Part shown: positions 1-8,361 of the stretch, piece after piece
Numbering within the stretch: the first letter of the stretch is position 1
Layout of the letters: the number at the start of each line of letters is the position of its first letter
Source of the DNA: Mycolicibacterium aubagnense
Lineage (GTDB): Bacteria > Actinomycetota > Actinomycetes > Mycobacteriales > Mycobacteriaceae
Assembly (NCBI RefSeq): GCF_010730955.1
Contig: NZ_AP022577.1
Location: forward strand, 124,001-188,000
Reading direction: 5' to 3'
DNA length: 64,000 bases
Position numbers and translations under genes: made by a program
Notes under the pieces: model-generated
The model's database searches: none
Told to the model about the DNA's origin: nothing
What the model saw: only the letters and a program-made list of their open reading frames with translations

Positions 1-532
1 CGGCACGCGTCAACACGGCTTCCAGTTGCTGGGCCGCACCGGTTTTGACAATAAGGTCCTTGGCGCCGTAGCTGGCGACTATCGGGCAGGACTGTTCCAG
101 CGCCTCGATGTCGTCTGGCGCCAGGCCATACATCGCCGCGACCGCCGAGTAGCCTCCGCGCGAGGCGACGACGAGTGCGAAGCCCCCTCCCATACAAAAG
201 CCCGCGATGCCGACCTTGCCGCTGCAGCGCTGATCGGCAAGCAGATATGCGCGGGCGGCCTCGATGTCGTCGTAGGCCGGGCCTGTGCCGGTGAAGTGGG
301 AGCGGATTGTCTTTGCGACGCATGTGACCTTGGGGCTGTGCCCGCCGTACAGGTCGGGTGCCAGCACCAGGTGTCCGTCGGCGGCGAACCTGTCGGCGCT
401 ACTCCGGATGTCGGCGGTCAGCCCGCGCACGTCCTGGATGACGACCACGGCGGGCCAGGGCCCGGAGCTCTCGGGGACCGCGAGGTATCCGGGGATCGGG
501 CCGCTGGGCGTTGGGAAAGTGATCAAGGGCAT
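1..532 (-). CDS. dienelactone hydrolase family protein, 3' end cut off by the window edge
   Basis: An alpha/beta hydrolase of the dienelactone hydrolase (carboxymethylenebutenolidase) family, expected to open lactone or ester rings in the cytoplasm. I read it from an ATG at 532 for 177 codons to the window edge without a stop. The nucleophile elbow GFCMGGGF puts the catalytic Cys at residue 113, as is normal for this family (Cys in place of Ser). Asp159 in GAKDL fits the acid position, and the triad His would lie beyond the edge. The N-terminus PAVVVIQDVRGL is the usual first strand and oxyanion region. It is divergent from a TetR regulator, and two inverted repeats lie in between, so it is a plausible target. 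Its substrate cannot be told. Confidence 0.88.
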   Translation of the reverse strand, partial: MPLITFPTPSGPIPGYLAVPESSGPWPAVVVIQDVRGLTADIRSSADRFAADGHLVLAPDLYGGHSPKVTCVAKTIRSHFTGTGPAYDDIEAARAYLLADQRCSGKVGIAGFCMGGGFALVVASRGGYSAVAAMYGLAPDDIEALEQSCPIVASYGAKDLIVKTGAAQQLEAVLTRA

Positions 533-685
533 GCGACGTCCGTTTGCTGTGTCGTGGGGCCTGTGGCCGCCGGGCCGGTATGCACATTGCGGGCCCTACT
601 GGTTGATTGCAGCAGCGGTACCTCTCCGCTTGTCCTGTTCGCCGTTCCGACTTTTGGTTTGCCCATGTTTCGCAACTCCCCGTAC

Positions 686-701
686 CGATATGGCTATATC
701 G
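686..701. promoter_or_regulatory. inverted repeat, probable TetR operator 1
   Basis: CGATAT and ATATCG half-sites are separated by 4 bases in the AT-rich gap between the divergent hydrolase and TetR genes. The half-site recurs in the repeat at 717-733. Function as an operator is inferred from position and symmetry. Confidence 0.5.
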
Positions 702-716
702 CGAGACAAGTTTTTG

Positions 717-733
717 ATATCGGTTTCCGATAT
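717..733. promoter_or_regulatory. inverted repeat, probable TetR operator 2
   Basis: ATATCGG and CCGATAT are separated by TTT, a perfect 7-base-arm palindrome 40 bases before the TetR start. It shares the CGATAT core with the site at 686-701. Two related sites in a divergent promoter region suggest cooperative binding by the TetR protein encoded next door. Confidence 0.55.
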
Positions 734-773
734 GCGCGAATCGTGGCACGAGTTTTGTGTATTGTCTACTCGC

Positions 774-1394
774 ATGGAGACCGTGTTCACACGTCGACGC
801 GAACCGGCCAAACCCACCAGCCGCGACATGATTGTCGAGGCCGCACTAACTGTGTTCGCCGAACGCGGCATCCGGGCTTCTACGCTGAAAGACGTCGCCC
901 ATGCCGCCGGTGTCAGCGTCGGCCGGGTTCAGCACCACTTCAAGACAAAAGACGAACTCGTCGCCGCCGTCGACGACCACGCGATCGACGTCCTGGCCGC
1001 CAAAATTCAGAATCCCGACGCGCCACCAGTCGAAGCGCTCATGGCCATGGGCCGCAAGTTCGCCGACGTTCTTATCGAAACGCCGCACGTGCTGGAGTAC
1101 ATCTGCCAGCAAATGATCGAGCCGTCCGAGGTCGGCAAGACCATCTTCGACGGCATTTATCAGATCAGTGAGGCCCAGCGCGTCCAGTTCACCGAACGGG
1201 GCCAGACGCGCGAAGACCTCGATCCCGTCTGGGGCTCCCTCCTGCCGCTCATCCTGCGTGCGGGCACTATCGCGCTGCGCCACCACATCGAGCGCTACAT
1301 TCCCGGTCAGTTTCTTGATTCCGACCAGATTCGCCGTTGGGATGAGGCGGTAACCGCACTGATCCGGCATGGACAGCTCCGCCCCGACGCGTAA
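774..1394 (+). CDS. TetR/AcrR family transcriptional regulator
   Basis: A 206-residue TetR-type repressor. The N-terminal helix-turn-helix is clear: residues about 20-65 contain a helix with ALTVFAERGI, then STLKDVAHAAGVSVGRVQHH and FKTKDEL, the family's DNA-binding signature. The C-terminal half is the variable ligand-binding and dimer domain. I chose ATG 774 because it gives the usual length and starts METVFTRRR, a basic tail just ahead of the HTH; an in-frame start at 285 would run through the divergent promoter. It is divergent from the dienelactone hydrolase and convergent with the P450. Autoregulation through the palindromes at 686-733 is likely. The ligand is unknown. Confidence 0.9.
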   Translation: METVFTRRREPAKPTSRDMIVEAALTVFAERGIRASTLKDVAHAAGVSVGRVQHHFKTKDELVAAVDDHAIDVLAAKIQNPDAPPVEALMAMGRKFADVLIETPHVLEYICQQMIEPSEVGKTIFDGIYQISEAQRVQFTERGQTREDLDPVWGSLLPLILRAGTIALRHHIERYIPGQFLDSDQIRRWDEAVTALIRHGQLRPDA

Positions 1395-1431
1395 GGCTGC
1401 TTTCGTCGACGCGAGCCTTCCGCAACGGGTA

Positions 1432-1467
1432 GAGCCGGCCGGCATACGAGGGGTTGTCGGCCGGCTC
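1432..1467. terminator. stem-loop between convergent TetR and P450 genes
   Basis: GAGCCGGCCG pairs with CGGCCGGCTC, a 10-base perfect stem with a 16-base loop, 37 bases after the TetR stop. There is no T tract, as is usual in mycobacteria. The position between two converging genes supports a terminator, but this is inferred. Confidence 0.5.
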
Positions 1468-1615
1468 ACCTCAGTCCACGCGGTCGAGAGGGCTTACGCG
1501 CCGGGAAGGTAGAACGCGTCCACATCCCGGAAAACGTCCGCGCGGTGCGATCGCCGCACTGCTTGATCGCCGCCAAGACCACCCCCACGAAGCCCGCGAA
1601 AGCGCGGACGATCGC

Positions 1616-2980
1616 TCAGCGCAACTTTATTCTCGCTCGAATGGGCCCACCAGCAACGAGCGTGAACGGCGCAGCCATCGGAAATTCCGCGTCCACAGAA
1701 TCGATTTCAGCGTGACGCACGATCGTCGCCAGCGCCAACGTAGCCTCGAGCATCGCGAAATGATCCCCAATGCAACCGCGCGGGCCACCCCCGAACGGGA
1801 CGTACTGCCACCGGTTACGACCCTGGCTGTTCTCCTCGCTGAATCGATCCGGGTCAAACACCAGCGGCCTGTCCCACAGGCTCGGGTCGCGGTGCACCGA
1901 CATGCGACCGATGACGATCATCGTTCCGGCCGGGATTCGATACCCCGCGACGGCCACGTCGCGGGTCGCCATCCGCGATCCGGTCGCCCCAGGCGGGCAC
2001 AACCGCATCGACTCTTTGAGCACCTGAATCGTGTACCCCAGTCGCGGAACATCGTCGGGGGTGAGTTCGCGCTCGCCGAATTGCGTGACCTCTTGAAGTA
2101 CTCGGTCTTGAATGTCGCGGTTACGCCCCAAAGCCCACAACGAGTACGCGATTGTGGTAGCAGTCGTGTCCTGGCCGGCGAACATGAAAATCAGCAACTC
2201 ATTGGCAATGTCCAAGTCCGACAGCGGCTTACCGGTTTCGGGGTCCTTCGCCGCGATCAGCTGCTGGACCAGTGGCGCATCCAGCTCCGGGTTGTCGCGA
2301 CAGGTCCCCACTACATTTAGCGCGAAACCGCGGATCGTCGCCGCGGCCTTCAATGCATGTCGCCGGGCTCGGGTGGGTACCCAGCGAGGCAGGCTGAAAG
2401 GGCTGATCGCCCGGGATACCGCGTAGGTCACCGCTATGCGCATCGGCGCGTCGACCAAATCAGCATGGTCGGCCAGGTCGAGTCCGAACACACTCCGACC
2501 CAGCGCGCGCATCGTGATGCGGCGCGCCGCAGTATCCAAGTCGATCTCAGCGCCGTCTTCCCAAGTGCCGCAGACCGATTGGGCGGCCTCGGACATGTGG
2601 CCGCCGAATTCGGCGACCGAATGCTTGGCGAACACCGGCTGGATCGTGCGTCGGCGCGGCTTCCACTGCTCATGGTTGACGACGAACAGGTTGGCGCCGA
2701 GGATGCGCTCCAGCTCCTGGCTCACGTCGCTGGTCTTGTCGATCGATCCGTCATGGCAGGTCACGGTGTCCCGGATCCCGTGTGGTGAGGTGACCACGAC
2801 CAACGGGGGCATCAGCCACTTCGGCGCCAACGTGAAACGCGTGACTGGGCCGCCGGCATCGCGCAAGACGTCGGTGCCGGTATGGAAGCTGCGACACGCC
2901 GCAAGCCGTTCTCTACGTGGCAGTGGGTTGACCGGAGGTAACGGCAGCGACGAGACGTCCACGTGCGATTGGTCGCTCAT
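1616..2980 (-). CDS. cytochrome P450
   Basis: A soluble bacterial cytochrome P450 monooxygenase of 454 residues, normal for the family. The I-helix oxygen-activation motif AGQDTT is at 268-273, the K-helix ExxR is E323-R326, and the heme-binding loop FGGGPRGCIG is at 396-405 with Cys403 as the thiolate ligand. It needs an external ferredoxin and reductase, which are not encoded nearby. The substrate cannot be inferred; I do not assign a CYP subfamily. No Shine-Dalgarno sequence precedes the ATG, so translation may be leaderless. A palindrome lies 13-28 bases upstream of the start and probably controls it. The neighbour across the gap is the E1-like/nitroreductase fusion. Confidence 0.93.
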   Translation of the reverse strand: MSDQSHVDVSSLPLPPVNPLPRRERLAACRSFHTGTDVLRDAGGPVTRFTLAPKWLMPPLVVVTSPHGIRDTVTCHDGSIDKTSDVSQELERILGANLFVVNHEQWKPRRRTIQPVFAKHSVAEFGGHMSEAAQSVCGTWEDGAEIDLDTAARRITMRALGRSVFGLDLADHADLVDAPMRIAVTYAVSRAISPFSLPRWVPTRARRHALKAAATIRGFALNVVGTCRDNPELDAPLVQQLIAAKDPETGKPLSDLDIANELLIFMFAGQDTTATTIAYSLWALGRNRDIQDRVLQEVTQFGERELTPDDVPRLGYTIQVLKESMRLCPPGATGSRMATRDVAVAGYRIPAGTMIVIGRMSVHRDPSLWDRPLVFDPDRFSEENSQGRNRWQYVPFGGGPRGCIGDHFAMLEATLALATIVRHAEIDSVDAEFPMAAPFTLVAGGPIRARIKLR

Positions 2981-2992
2981 TTCTAGCTAATC

Positions 2993-3008
2993 TTGACGCT
3001 AACGTCAA
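2993..3008. promoter_or_regulatory. palindromic operator upstream of the P450
   Basis: TTGACG and CGTCAA are separated by CTAA, immediately ahead of the P450 start on the minus strand. The TTGACG-N4-CGTCAA form resembles operators of TetR or MerR-type fatty-acid and amino-acid catabolism regulators. The cognate regulator is not identifiable from the window. Confidence 0.55.
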
Positions 3009-3053
3009 TCGGGATTGGCATTGTCGCAACGCGCATATTCATTCTCCCTCGCT

Positions 3054-3079
3054 ACGTCCATATTTCCATTTGCGGACGT
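3054..3079. promoter_or_regulatory. spaced inverted repeat in the P450/moeY-like divergent region
   Basis: ACGTCC and GGACGT are 14 bases apart, in AT-rich DNA between the P450 and the small ORF at 3124. The arms are short, so this is a weak candidate site. Confidence 0.25.
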
Positions 3080-3123
3080 TATCAGGCTCGACGGTGGATA
3101 TCCACCTATGTAATAGTGAATGA

Positions 3124-3366
3124 ATGCCGAGCCAGCATCAACTGCCCGCCGGCATTTACCGTGCCGACGAGGCACTGCGTAAACGTGCGATTGAAGCTGC
3201 AGCACAAGTGGATTCGTGCTTGAACGCCCACATCAACGGGTTTCTGCTATGGCTGGTCGGCGATGCCGACGAACTGCCGCCCCGGCCCACTCCGTACCGC
3301 ATCGACGGCCCAAATAGCCCTGAAGGCATTTGCACAGAATTGAGAGCCGATAATGCATCCATCTGA
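3124..3366 (+). CDS. small hypothetical protein overlapping the moeY-like gene
   Basis: An 80-residue ORF whose last 14 bases overlap the start of the moeY-like gene at 3353, suggesting translational coupling. The protein starts MPSQHQLPAGIYR, has a predicted helical stretch (DEALRKRAIEAAAQV) and then a single Cys32 and a hydrophobic patch GFLLWLV. A Pro-rich tail PPRPTPYR follows. I recognise no family. Third-position GC is lower than in neighbouring genes. An AT-rich block (TAATAG) sits just ahead of the ATG, compatible with a leaderless promoter. It could be a real partner or precursor peptide, or only a leader ORF for the downstream gene. Confidence 0.45.
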   Translation: MPSQHQLPAGIYRADEALRKRAIEAAAQVDSCLNAHINGFLLWLVGDADELPPRPTPYRIDGPNSPEGICTELRADNASI

Positions 3367-5482
3367 CGCTAACGAATATCGCCCGCAAATTCTCGATCCC
3401 ACCGATTCGGCGGACACGATCACCCTCGATCGACTCCGATCCGACTCCCATATCCAGGTCCTCGACCACCACAGCACCGAACTGGAAAACCTCCGTCGGC
3501 TGCGCCCCGAACCCGCTGCGGCGCTCCTGGACGAGCCGGGTCGTTGGGCCTGGTACCCCTGGCGGCGGACCCTCGTCTCGATCCTTGGCCCGAACAGCTT
3601 CCGGGCCCTACGTCTGGACCGCAATCGCAACGGCATCACCATTGAAGAACAGACTCGCCTGGCGGAACTCACCGTCGGGGTTGCCGGCCTGAGCGTCGGC
3701 CACGTCATCGCGCATACCCTGGCAACCCAAGGTCTCTGCGGGCGCCTGCGGTTGGCTGATTTCGACCGGATTGAGCTGTCCAACCTCAATCGGATTCCGG
3801 CCACCGTGTTCGACCTGGGCCTGAACAAGGCCGTCGCAGCAGCTCGCCGGATCGCCGAACTCGACCCCTACCTACCGGTGGAGGTGTTCCACGCGGGCCT
3901 GACTGCCGATAGCGTCGACGACTTCCTCGATGGACTGAATGTCCTTGTCGAGGAGTGCGATTCGCTCGACATCAAAGCCATCGTGCGGGTCGCGGCCAAG
4001 CACCGGCGGATCCCGGTGCTCATGGCCACCAGCGACCGCGGCATCGTCGACGTCGAACGGTTCGATGACGAACCTGGCCGCCCAATCTTGCACGGCCTCC
4101 TGGGCCCGCTCGATATCGGCCTCCTGCCCGGGATGAGCAGCAAGGAGAAGATTCCGCACATCCTGCGCCACTTGGAAGCCGAGAAGCTCTCGCCGCGCAC
4201 CGCGGCGTCGTTGATCGAACTGGACCGGACTCTGGCCACCTGGCCGCAGGTGGCCTCCGAGGTCATCATCGGAGCTTCCGCAGTTGCCGAGGCTGTCCGG
4301 CGCATCGGGCTCGGCGAGGAGCTGCGGTCCGGCCGAGGCCGCATAGACATCGGCTGGTCCCTCGACCACCTTGCCGAACCAGCCATGGCCGCGCCGAGAC
4401 CCACGACACCGCCGCAACAGCCGTTGGTTCCCACCAGCGTCACCGGCCTGGTGACGGTCGCTGCGATGCGCGCCCCGTCGGGCGGCAATATCCAGCCGTG
4501 GCTGATCGAGGCCGGTGACGACGAGATCGTGATCAGCCTTGCGCCGCAATACAGCCCGACCATCGACGTCGCGTTCCGGGGGAGCGCCGTTGCCGTCGGT
4601 GCCGCCGTTTTCAACGCCCGCGTCGCTGCCGCCCACCATGGGGTGCTCGGCCCAGTCACCTTCGACGAGAACCCCAGCGGGTCATGGTCACCGCTGAAAG
4701 CGACGCTCTGGTACGGCAAGGGCAGCTCCGAGGAGCTCGCCGATCTGTACGAGCCAGTGCTCAGGCGTGAGACGAACCGTGACAAAGGCACCGCTACGCC
4801 GCTCACCGACAGCGTCGCCGCGGCGCTGACTGCGGCCGCTGAACGCGAAGGTGGGCACATACGCCTCATCGCCTCTTCCAGCGATATGGCCTCTGCAGCG
4901 GCAATTTTGGGCGCGTCGGACCGGATTCGGTTCCTGACCCCGCACCTGCACCAGGAGATGATCACCGAGCTGCGCTGGCCCGGCGATCCCGACCCGGACG
5001 CCGGGATCGACGTGCACAGCCTCGGCTTCGATGACGGCGGCCTGGTCATGCTCGACCTGCTGCGCCGCCCCGAAGTCATGGCCCAGCTGGCCGACTGGAA
5101 TGCCGGCGAAGCCCTCGGCGACGATATGCGCAGCCGCATCACCGCCAGCTCAGCGCTCGCCATCGTCACCACCACTGGCAGCACTCTGCGAGACTATGCA
5201 ACCGGAGGATCGGCCGCCGAGTCGGTGTGGGTGCATGCCCAGCAACTCGGCCTGGCCGTGCAACCTATTTCTCCTGTCTGGCTCTACGCCCACGACATTG
5301 CTGACCTCGAGAAGCTCTCCACCCGGTTCGCCGATCAACTCGGCCAATTGCAGCGCGAATTCATCGAGCTCACCCGCCTCGGTGCGGACGAAAGCATCGC
5401 GCTCATATTGCGGCTCGCCGCGGCCGCGCCAACTGCGATAGCCAGCCGGCGCAGCGCTGACAGGATCCGGCTACACCAGTAG
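3353..5482 (+). CDS. moeY: MoeY-type fusion: E1-like (ThiF/MoeB) adenylyltransferase plus nitroreductase domain
   Basis: A 709-residue two-domain protein matching the size and architecture of M. tuberculosis Rv1355c, which was named moeY. Residues about 100-330 are a ThiF/MoeB/E1-like Rossmann domain: the nucleotide loop VGVAGLSVGHVIA is at 108-120, with D136 and the typical ELSNLNR at 141-147. Residues about 360-690 are a nitroreductase-like flavin domain beginning with RAPSGGNIQPW at 373-383, the classic phosphate-binding segment. The molybdopterin role is an old homology-based name that I would not rely on. The fusion implies adenylation of a carboxyl group coupled with a flavin redox step. 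It overlaps the small ORF upstream, and a methyltransferase follows on the same strand 201 bases later. Confidence 0.8.
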   Translation: MHPSDANEYRPQILDPTDSADTITLDRLRSDSHIQVLDHHSTELENLRRLRPEPAAALLDEPGRWAWYPWRRTLVSILGPNSFRALRLDRNRNGITIEEQTRLAELTVGVAGLSVGHVIAHTLATQGLCGRLRLADFDRIELSNLNRIPATVFDLGLNKAVAAARRIAELDPYLPVEVFHAGLTADSVDDFLDGLNVLVEECDSLDIKAIVRVAAKHRRIPVLMATSDRGIVDVERFDDEPGRPILHGLLGPLDIGLLPGMSSKEKIPHILRHLEAEKLSPRTAASLIELDRTLATWPQVASEVIIGASAVAEAVRRIGLGEELRSGRGRIDIGWSLDHLAEPAMAAPRPTTPPQQPLVPTSVTGLVTVAAMRAPSGGNIQPWLIEAGDDEIVISLAPQYSPTIDVAFRGSAVAVGAAVFNARVAAAHHGVLGPVTFDENPSGSWSPLKATLWYGKGSSEELADLYEPVLRRETNRDKGTATPLTDSVAAALTAAAEREGGHIRLIASSSDMASAAAILGASDRIRFLTPHLHQEMITELRWPGDPDPDAGIDVHSLGFDDGGLVMLDLLRRPEVMAQLADWNAGEALGDDMRSRITASSALAIVTTTGSTLRDYATGGSAAESVWVHAQQLGLAVQPISPVWLYAHDIADLEKLSTRFADQLGQLQREFIELTRLGADESIALILRLAAAAPTAIASRRSADRIRLHQ

Positions 5483-5683
5483 CCGGTAAGTTACGACGCA
5501 CTGCCCCCGAGCCTAAGTTCCGATACCGCGTTCGACTCCCGCAGAATGCTGCTAGTGAAATAGTTTGGGCCCCGTGGCACTTGGATTTCTACATAGTCGT
5601 CGCTCCGGCGCGAACAAGCCGTCACGGGTCGACCTGGCCCACTAGTGCAACCCCTCCGCGGACATCCAACTACCCTGGTCGCC

Positions 5684-6355
5684 ATGAGCGAAGTGATGGA
5701 CTGGGATGCCGCATATCGCCATGAAATTTTCATGGGTCCTCCGCCGTGGAACATCGGTGCTCCCCAGCCGGAAATTCTCGCTCTCATTGAGGCCGGGGAG
5801 GTCACCGGTCCCGTTCTCGACGCCGGGTGTGGTGTCGGCGATGTCGCTCTGGCTTTGGCTGACCGCGGTTATGACGTCATCGGCATCGACCTGTCGACGG
5901 TCGCGGTCAGTGAAGCTGCGGCTGCGGCATCCGAGCGAGGTCTGACCACCGCCCACTTCCGCCAAGGAGACCTGCGCCATCTTGGAGAGTTCGGGCTGAC
6001 CGAGAAGTTCAACACCATCATCGACTGCACCCTGTTCCATTCGTTGCCGATCGATGCACGCGATGATTACTTACGTGGCATCCACGAGGCCGCCGCTGAT
6101 GGCGCTGCGCTCTTCCTGCTCGTGTTCACCAAGGACGCCTTGCCAGCCGATTCCCCCTGCCCGATCCCAAACCAGGTAACCGAAGCCGAAGTCCGCGACG
6201 CCGTCGCTAAGCACTGGTCCGAGGTAACAACGCAGCCGTCGTTCGTGGCCGTCAAACTCCCCGACATCCCCGGGTTGCCGCCTCACAACTTCCCGATCGA
6301 CGAGGCCGGCCGCGTTCATTTACCGGCCCTGCTGCTTACTGCTCGGAAGGTCTGA
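5684..6355 (+). CDS. class I SAM-dependent methyltransferase
   Basis: A 223-residue methyltransferase with SAM-binding motif I DAGCGVGDVALALA at about residue 47, acidic motif II IGIDLS, and FNTIIDCTLFHSL as the post-motif segment. The start at ATG 5684 (MSEVMDWDAAYRHE) gives the usual short N-terminus with a WD/PPWN substrate-cap region; an upstream in-frame ATG at 5645 has no ribosome site. The acceptor substrate is unknown. It follows the moeY-like gene on the same strand and converges with the GGDEF gene, leaving only 17 bases between stops. Confidence 0.88.
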   Translation: MSEVMDWDAAYRHEIFMGPPPWNIGAPQPEILALIEAGEVTGPVLDAGCGVGDVALALADRGYDVIGIDLSTVAVSEAAAAASERGLTTAHFRQGDLRHLGEFGLTEKFNTIIDCTLFHSLPIDARDDYLRGIHEAAADGAALFLLVFTKDALPADSPCPIPNQVTEAEVRDAVAKHWSEVTTQPSFVAVKLPDIPGLPPHNFPIDEAGRVHLPALLLTARKV

Positions 6356-6372
6356 TCGGCGCACGCAGTCTT

Positions 6373-8286
6373 TCACGCAGCGGGGGCACGCAGTTTCGGC
6401 GCCTTCAGGAGTGCTTCCATGCCGTTCGCGTCAACCGGACCTGACACCAGAAGTCCTTGTGCGCGGCGGTAACCCATTGTCACGAGCCGTTCTGCTGCGG
6501 ACTCGGTCTCCAGCCCGTCAGCGGTCAGTTCGAGGCCAAAGGCGTCGGCCAGGGCAGCGATCGACTGCACGAACAACGCGTTCTCACCGTCGTGATCGAG
6601 CGTCTGGACAAAGGCGCGGCCGACTTTCAGCGAATCGATCGGCAGTTCTTTCAAACTGGGCAGGAAGCTGTATCCGGTGCCGAAGTTGTCCAACGCCAGC
6701 TGCACGCCGATGTCCTTGAGTGCCAGCAGAATTTGGCCACAGCGTTGGGCCTCAGCAACCAGCAGGTCTTCTGGCAGTTCCAAACACAGCGAGGCCGCCG
6801 GAACGTTGAAGTGGGCTAGCGTCGCTGTCAGGTGTTCGGTAAACCCGTCGGTCACAACCTGAGCAGGGGACAGCTTCACCCGGAGCATCACATCCTGCGC
6901 TAACCCTTCGATTCGCCAGCGCTGGTATTGCTCACAGGCCAGCCGCATGACTTCGCGGCCTACGGCGCCGCCGAAATTGGTGGCCTCGGCGACCGGCATG
7001 AACTCCTCGCGGCGCAGAAGTCCGCGGGTGGGGTGGTTCCACCGGACCACTGCCTCCATCGCCGCGAGTTGCCCACTGCGGAGGTCGACCTCGGGAACGT
7101 AATGCAGGTATAGCCCACCGTTCTCAATACAGTCCTGGAGGTGCACTTCAATGTCGGTCTGCAGCGAATATTGCGCTGCCAGCTCGTCGCTGAACGCGAT
7201 GACGGTGTTGCCGCCGGCGGTCTTGGCGGCAGTCAGCGCGTGCTCGGCATACCTGAGCAGGTCCGACACGGAGTCGGTACCGGGAGTCCCTACAGCAACG
7301 CCGATACTCACCCGATGTCGGATATAGGAGGAGCCAAGCATTAGCCGCGCCGACAACGTCTCCCGCAGCTGTTCGGCGTATTCGTAGGCATCTGCGAGTG
7401 TGGTGGGTTCGTTGAGCACCGCGACGATCTCGTCGCCACCGAGGCGAGCCAGAAAGGCCGCGTCAGCGGCGTGTTCGTGCAACCGGTGCGTGAGTTCAAC
7501 GAGAACCTGGTCGCCGGTCTCGTGACCGAGCAGGTCGTTGACCGCTTTGAGTTGATCGGGGTCGATGTAAAGCGCCGCGACGGGGGCCGGTTGACCTGTC
7601 GCAAGCCGGTATTCGAGGTGGTCGAGGAGACTTCGGCGATTGCGCAAGCCCGTCAGATCATCATGCTCGGCGAGGTGCCTAACGGATGCTTGTGCTTCCA
7701 CTCGCGCTTTGAGGTGAGAGAACATGGTCGCGATGACTTTCAGCGCCGTGATCTCGTCATCCGTCCACGCAAGGTCGCCATACTTGATGAAACCCAGTGT
7801 GCCCGTTGTGATGAAGCCTGCGGATCCATCGGTCTTGTCGGTGACGTTCATCGGCACTGCGGCCATCGAGACAAGGGGGACAGTTGTGCCTTCTTCGATG
7901 CGCTGCTGGAATTCGTCCGGCTCGGCCGCCGGCCGCAGGATCACAGGTTCTTTGACGTGCTCGGCCATCGCGAAGACCGGATCGGCGTCCTTGAAGTAAA
8001 CGGTTCCGATCGGGTCAGGGTCCGGGATGTAAGTCCTGACCGGCCATTGCGCGATCAGGATCGTCGCGCCAATCGCGTGATCGTTGTGCCGGAGAAATGC
8101 CACGTCCAGCTCGAAATGTGCTGCCACGTCGGCCAGGGCCTGCTCGCTGGCCGGGACGTAGTTGCCCTCGTCGGCGGCCATCAGGGTATGGGCGACCCTC
8201 TCGACAAGCTCGTTGAGGGCACTCAGCACTTCCTTACGGTAACCAACGATCGGGCAGCTGGTGCACTTGTCTTGATGTTGGGTCAT
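6373..8286 (-). CDS. GAF-GGDEF-EAL c-di-GMP signalling protein with degenerate EAL domain
   Basis: A 637-residue cytoplasmic protein like M. tuberculosis Rv1354c. GAF occupies about 25-195, GGDEF about 205-370, EAL about 380-625. The cyclase half looks intact: IDPDQLKAVNDLLGHETGD at 241-259 and GGDEI at 283-287. There is no RxxD inhibitory site before it. The EAL half has lost key residues: EAV at 411-413, Lys471 where the metal-binding Asn belongs, DNF at 533-535 in place of DDF, and KVGR at 554-557. I infer a diguanylate cyclase with a binding-only or inactive EAL domain. A CxxC pair (C8, C11) sits at the N-terminus. I chose ATG 8286; the frame is open to a TTG at 8328. It lies directly downstream of the sensor kinase on the same strand. 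Confidence 0.9.
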   Translation of the reverse strand: MTQHQDKCTSCPIVGYRKEVLSALNELVERVAHTLMAADEGNYVPASEQALADVAAHFELDVAFLRHNDHAIGATILIAQWPVRTYIPDPDPIGTVYFKDADPVFAMAEHVKEPVILRPAAEPDEFQQRIEEGTTVPLVSMAAVPMNVTDKTDGSAGFITTGTLGFIKYGDLAWTDDEITALKVIATMFSHLKARVEAQASVRHLAEHDDLTGLRNRRSLLDHLEYRLATGQPAPVAALYIDPDQLKAVNDLLGHETGDQVLVELTHRLHEHAADAAFLARLGGDEIVAVLNEPTTLADAYEYAEQLRETLSARLMLGSSYIRHRVSIGVAVGTPGTDSVSDLLRYAEHALTAAKTAGGNTVIAFSDELAAQYSLQTDIEVHLQDCIENGGLYLHYVPEVDLRSGQLAAMEAVVRWNHPTRGLLRREEFMPVAEATNFGGAVGREVMRLACEQYQRWRIEGLAQDVMLRVKLSPAQVVTDGFTEHLTATLAHFNVPAASLCLELPEDLLVAEAQRCGQILLALKDIGVQLALDNFGTGYSFLPSLKELPIDSLKVGRAFVQTLDHDGENALFVQSIAALADAFGLELTADGLETESAAERLVTMGYRRAQGLLVSGPVDANGMEALLKAPKLRAPAA

Positions 8287-8361
8287 GCTCGAGCCGCGGC
8301 AGCTGTCCCCGAATATCACCGCCGCCAACCTCGGCGAGCTGATTTCGGACCGAGATGACGG

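Noticed and set aside
26..1171. 381-codon plus-strand frame across the hydrolase and TetR genes
   Set aside because: It crosses a divergent promoter with two operators and is out of frame with both supported proteins.
1454..2320. 288-codon plus-strand frame opposite the P450
   Set aside because: The P450 motifs on the minus strand are decisive; the plus-strand product has no domain.
3005..3205. 66-codon minus-strand frame in the P450/moeY gap
   Set aside because: No ribosome site and it overlaps operator-like repeats and the more plausible plus-strand small ORF.
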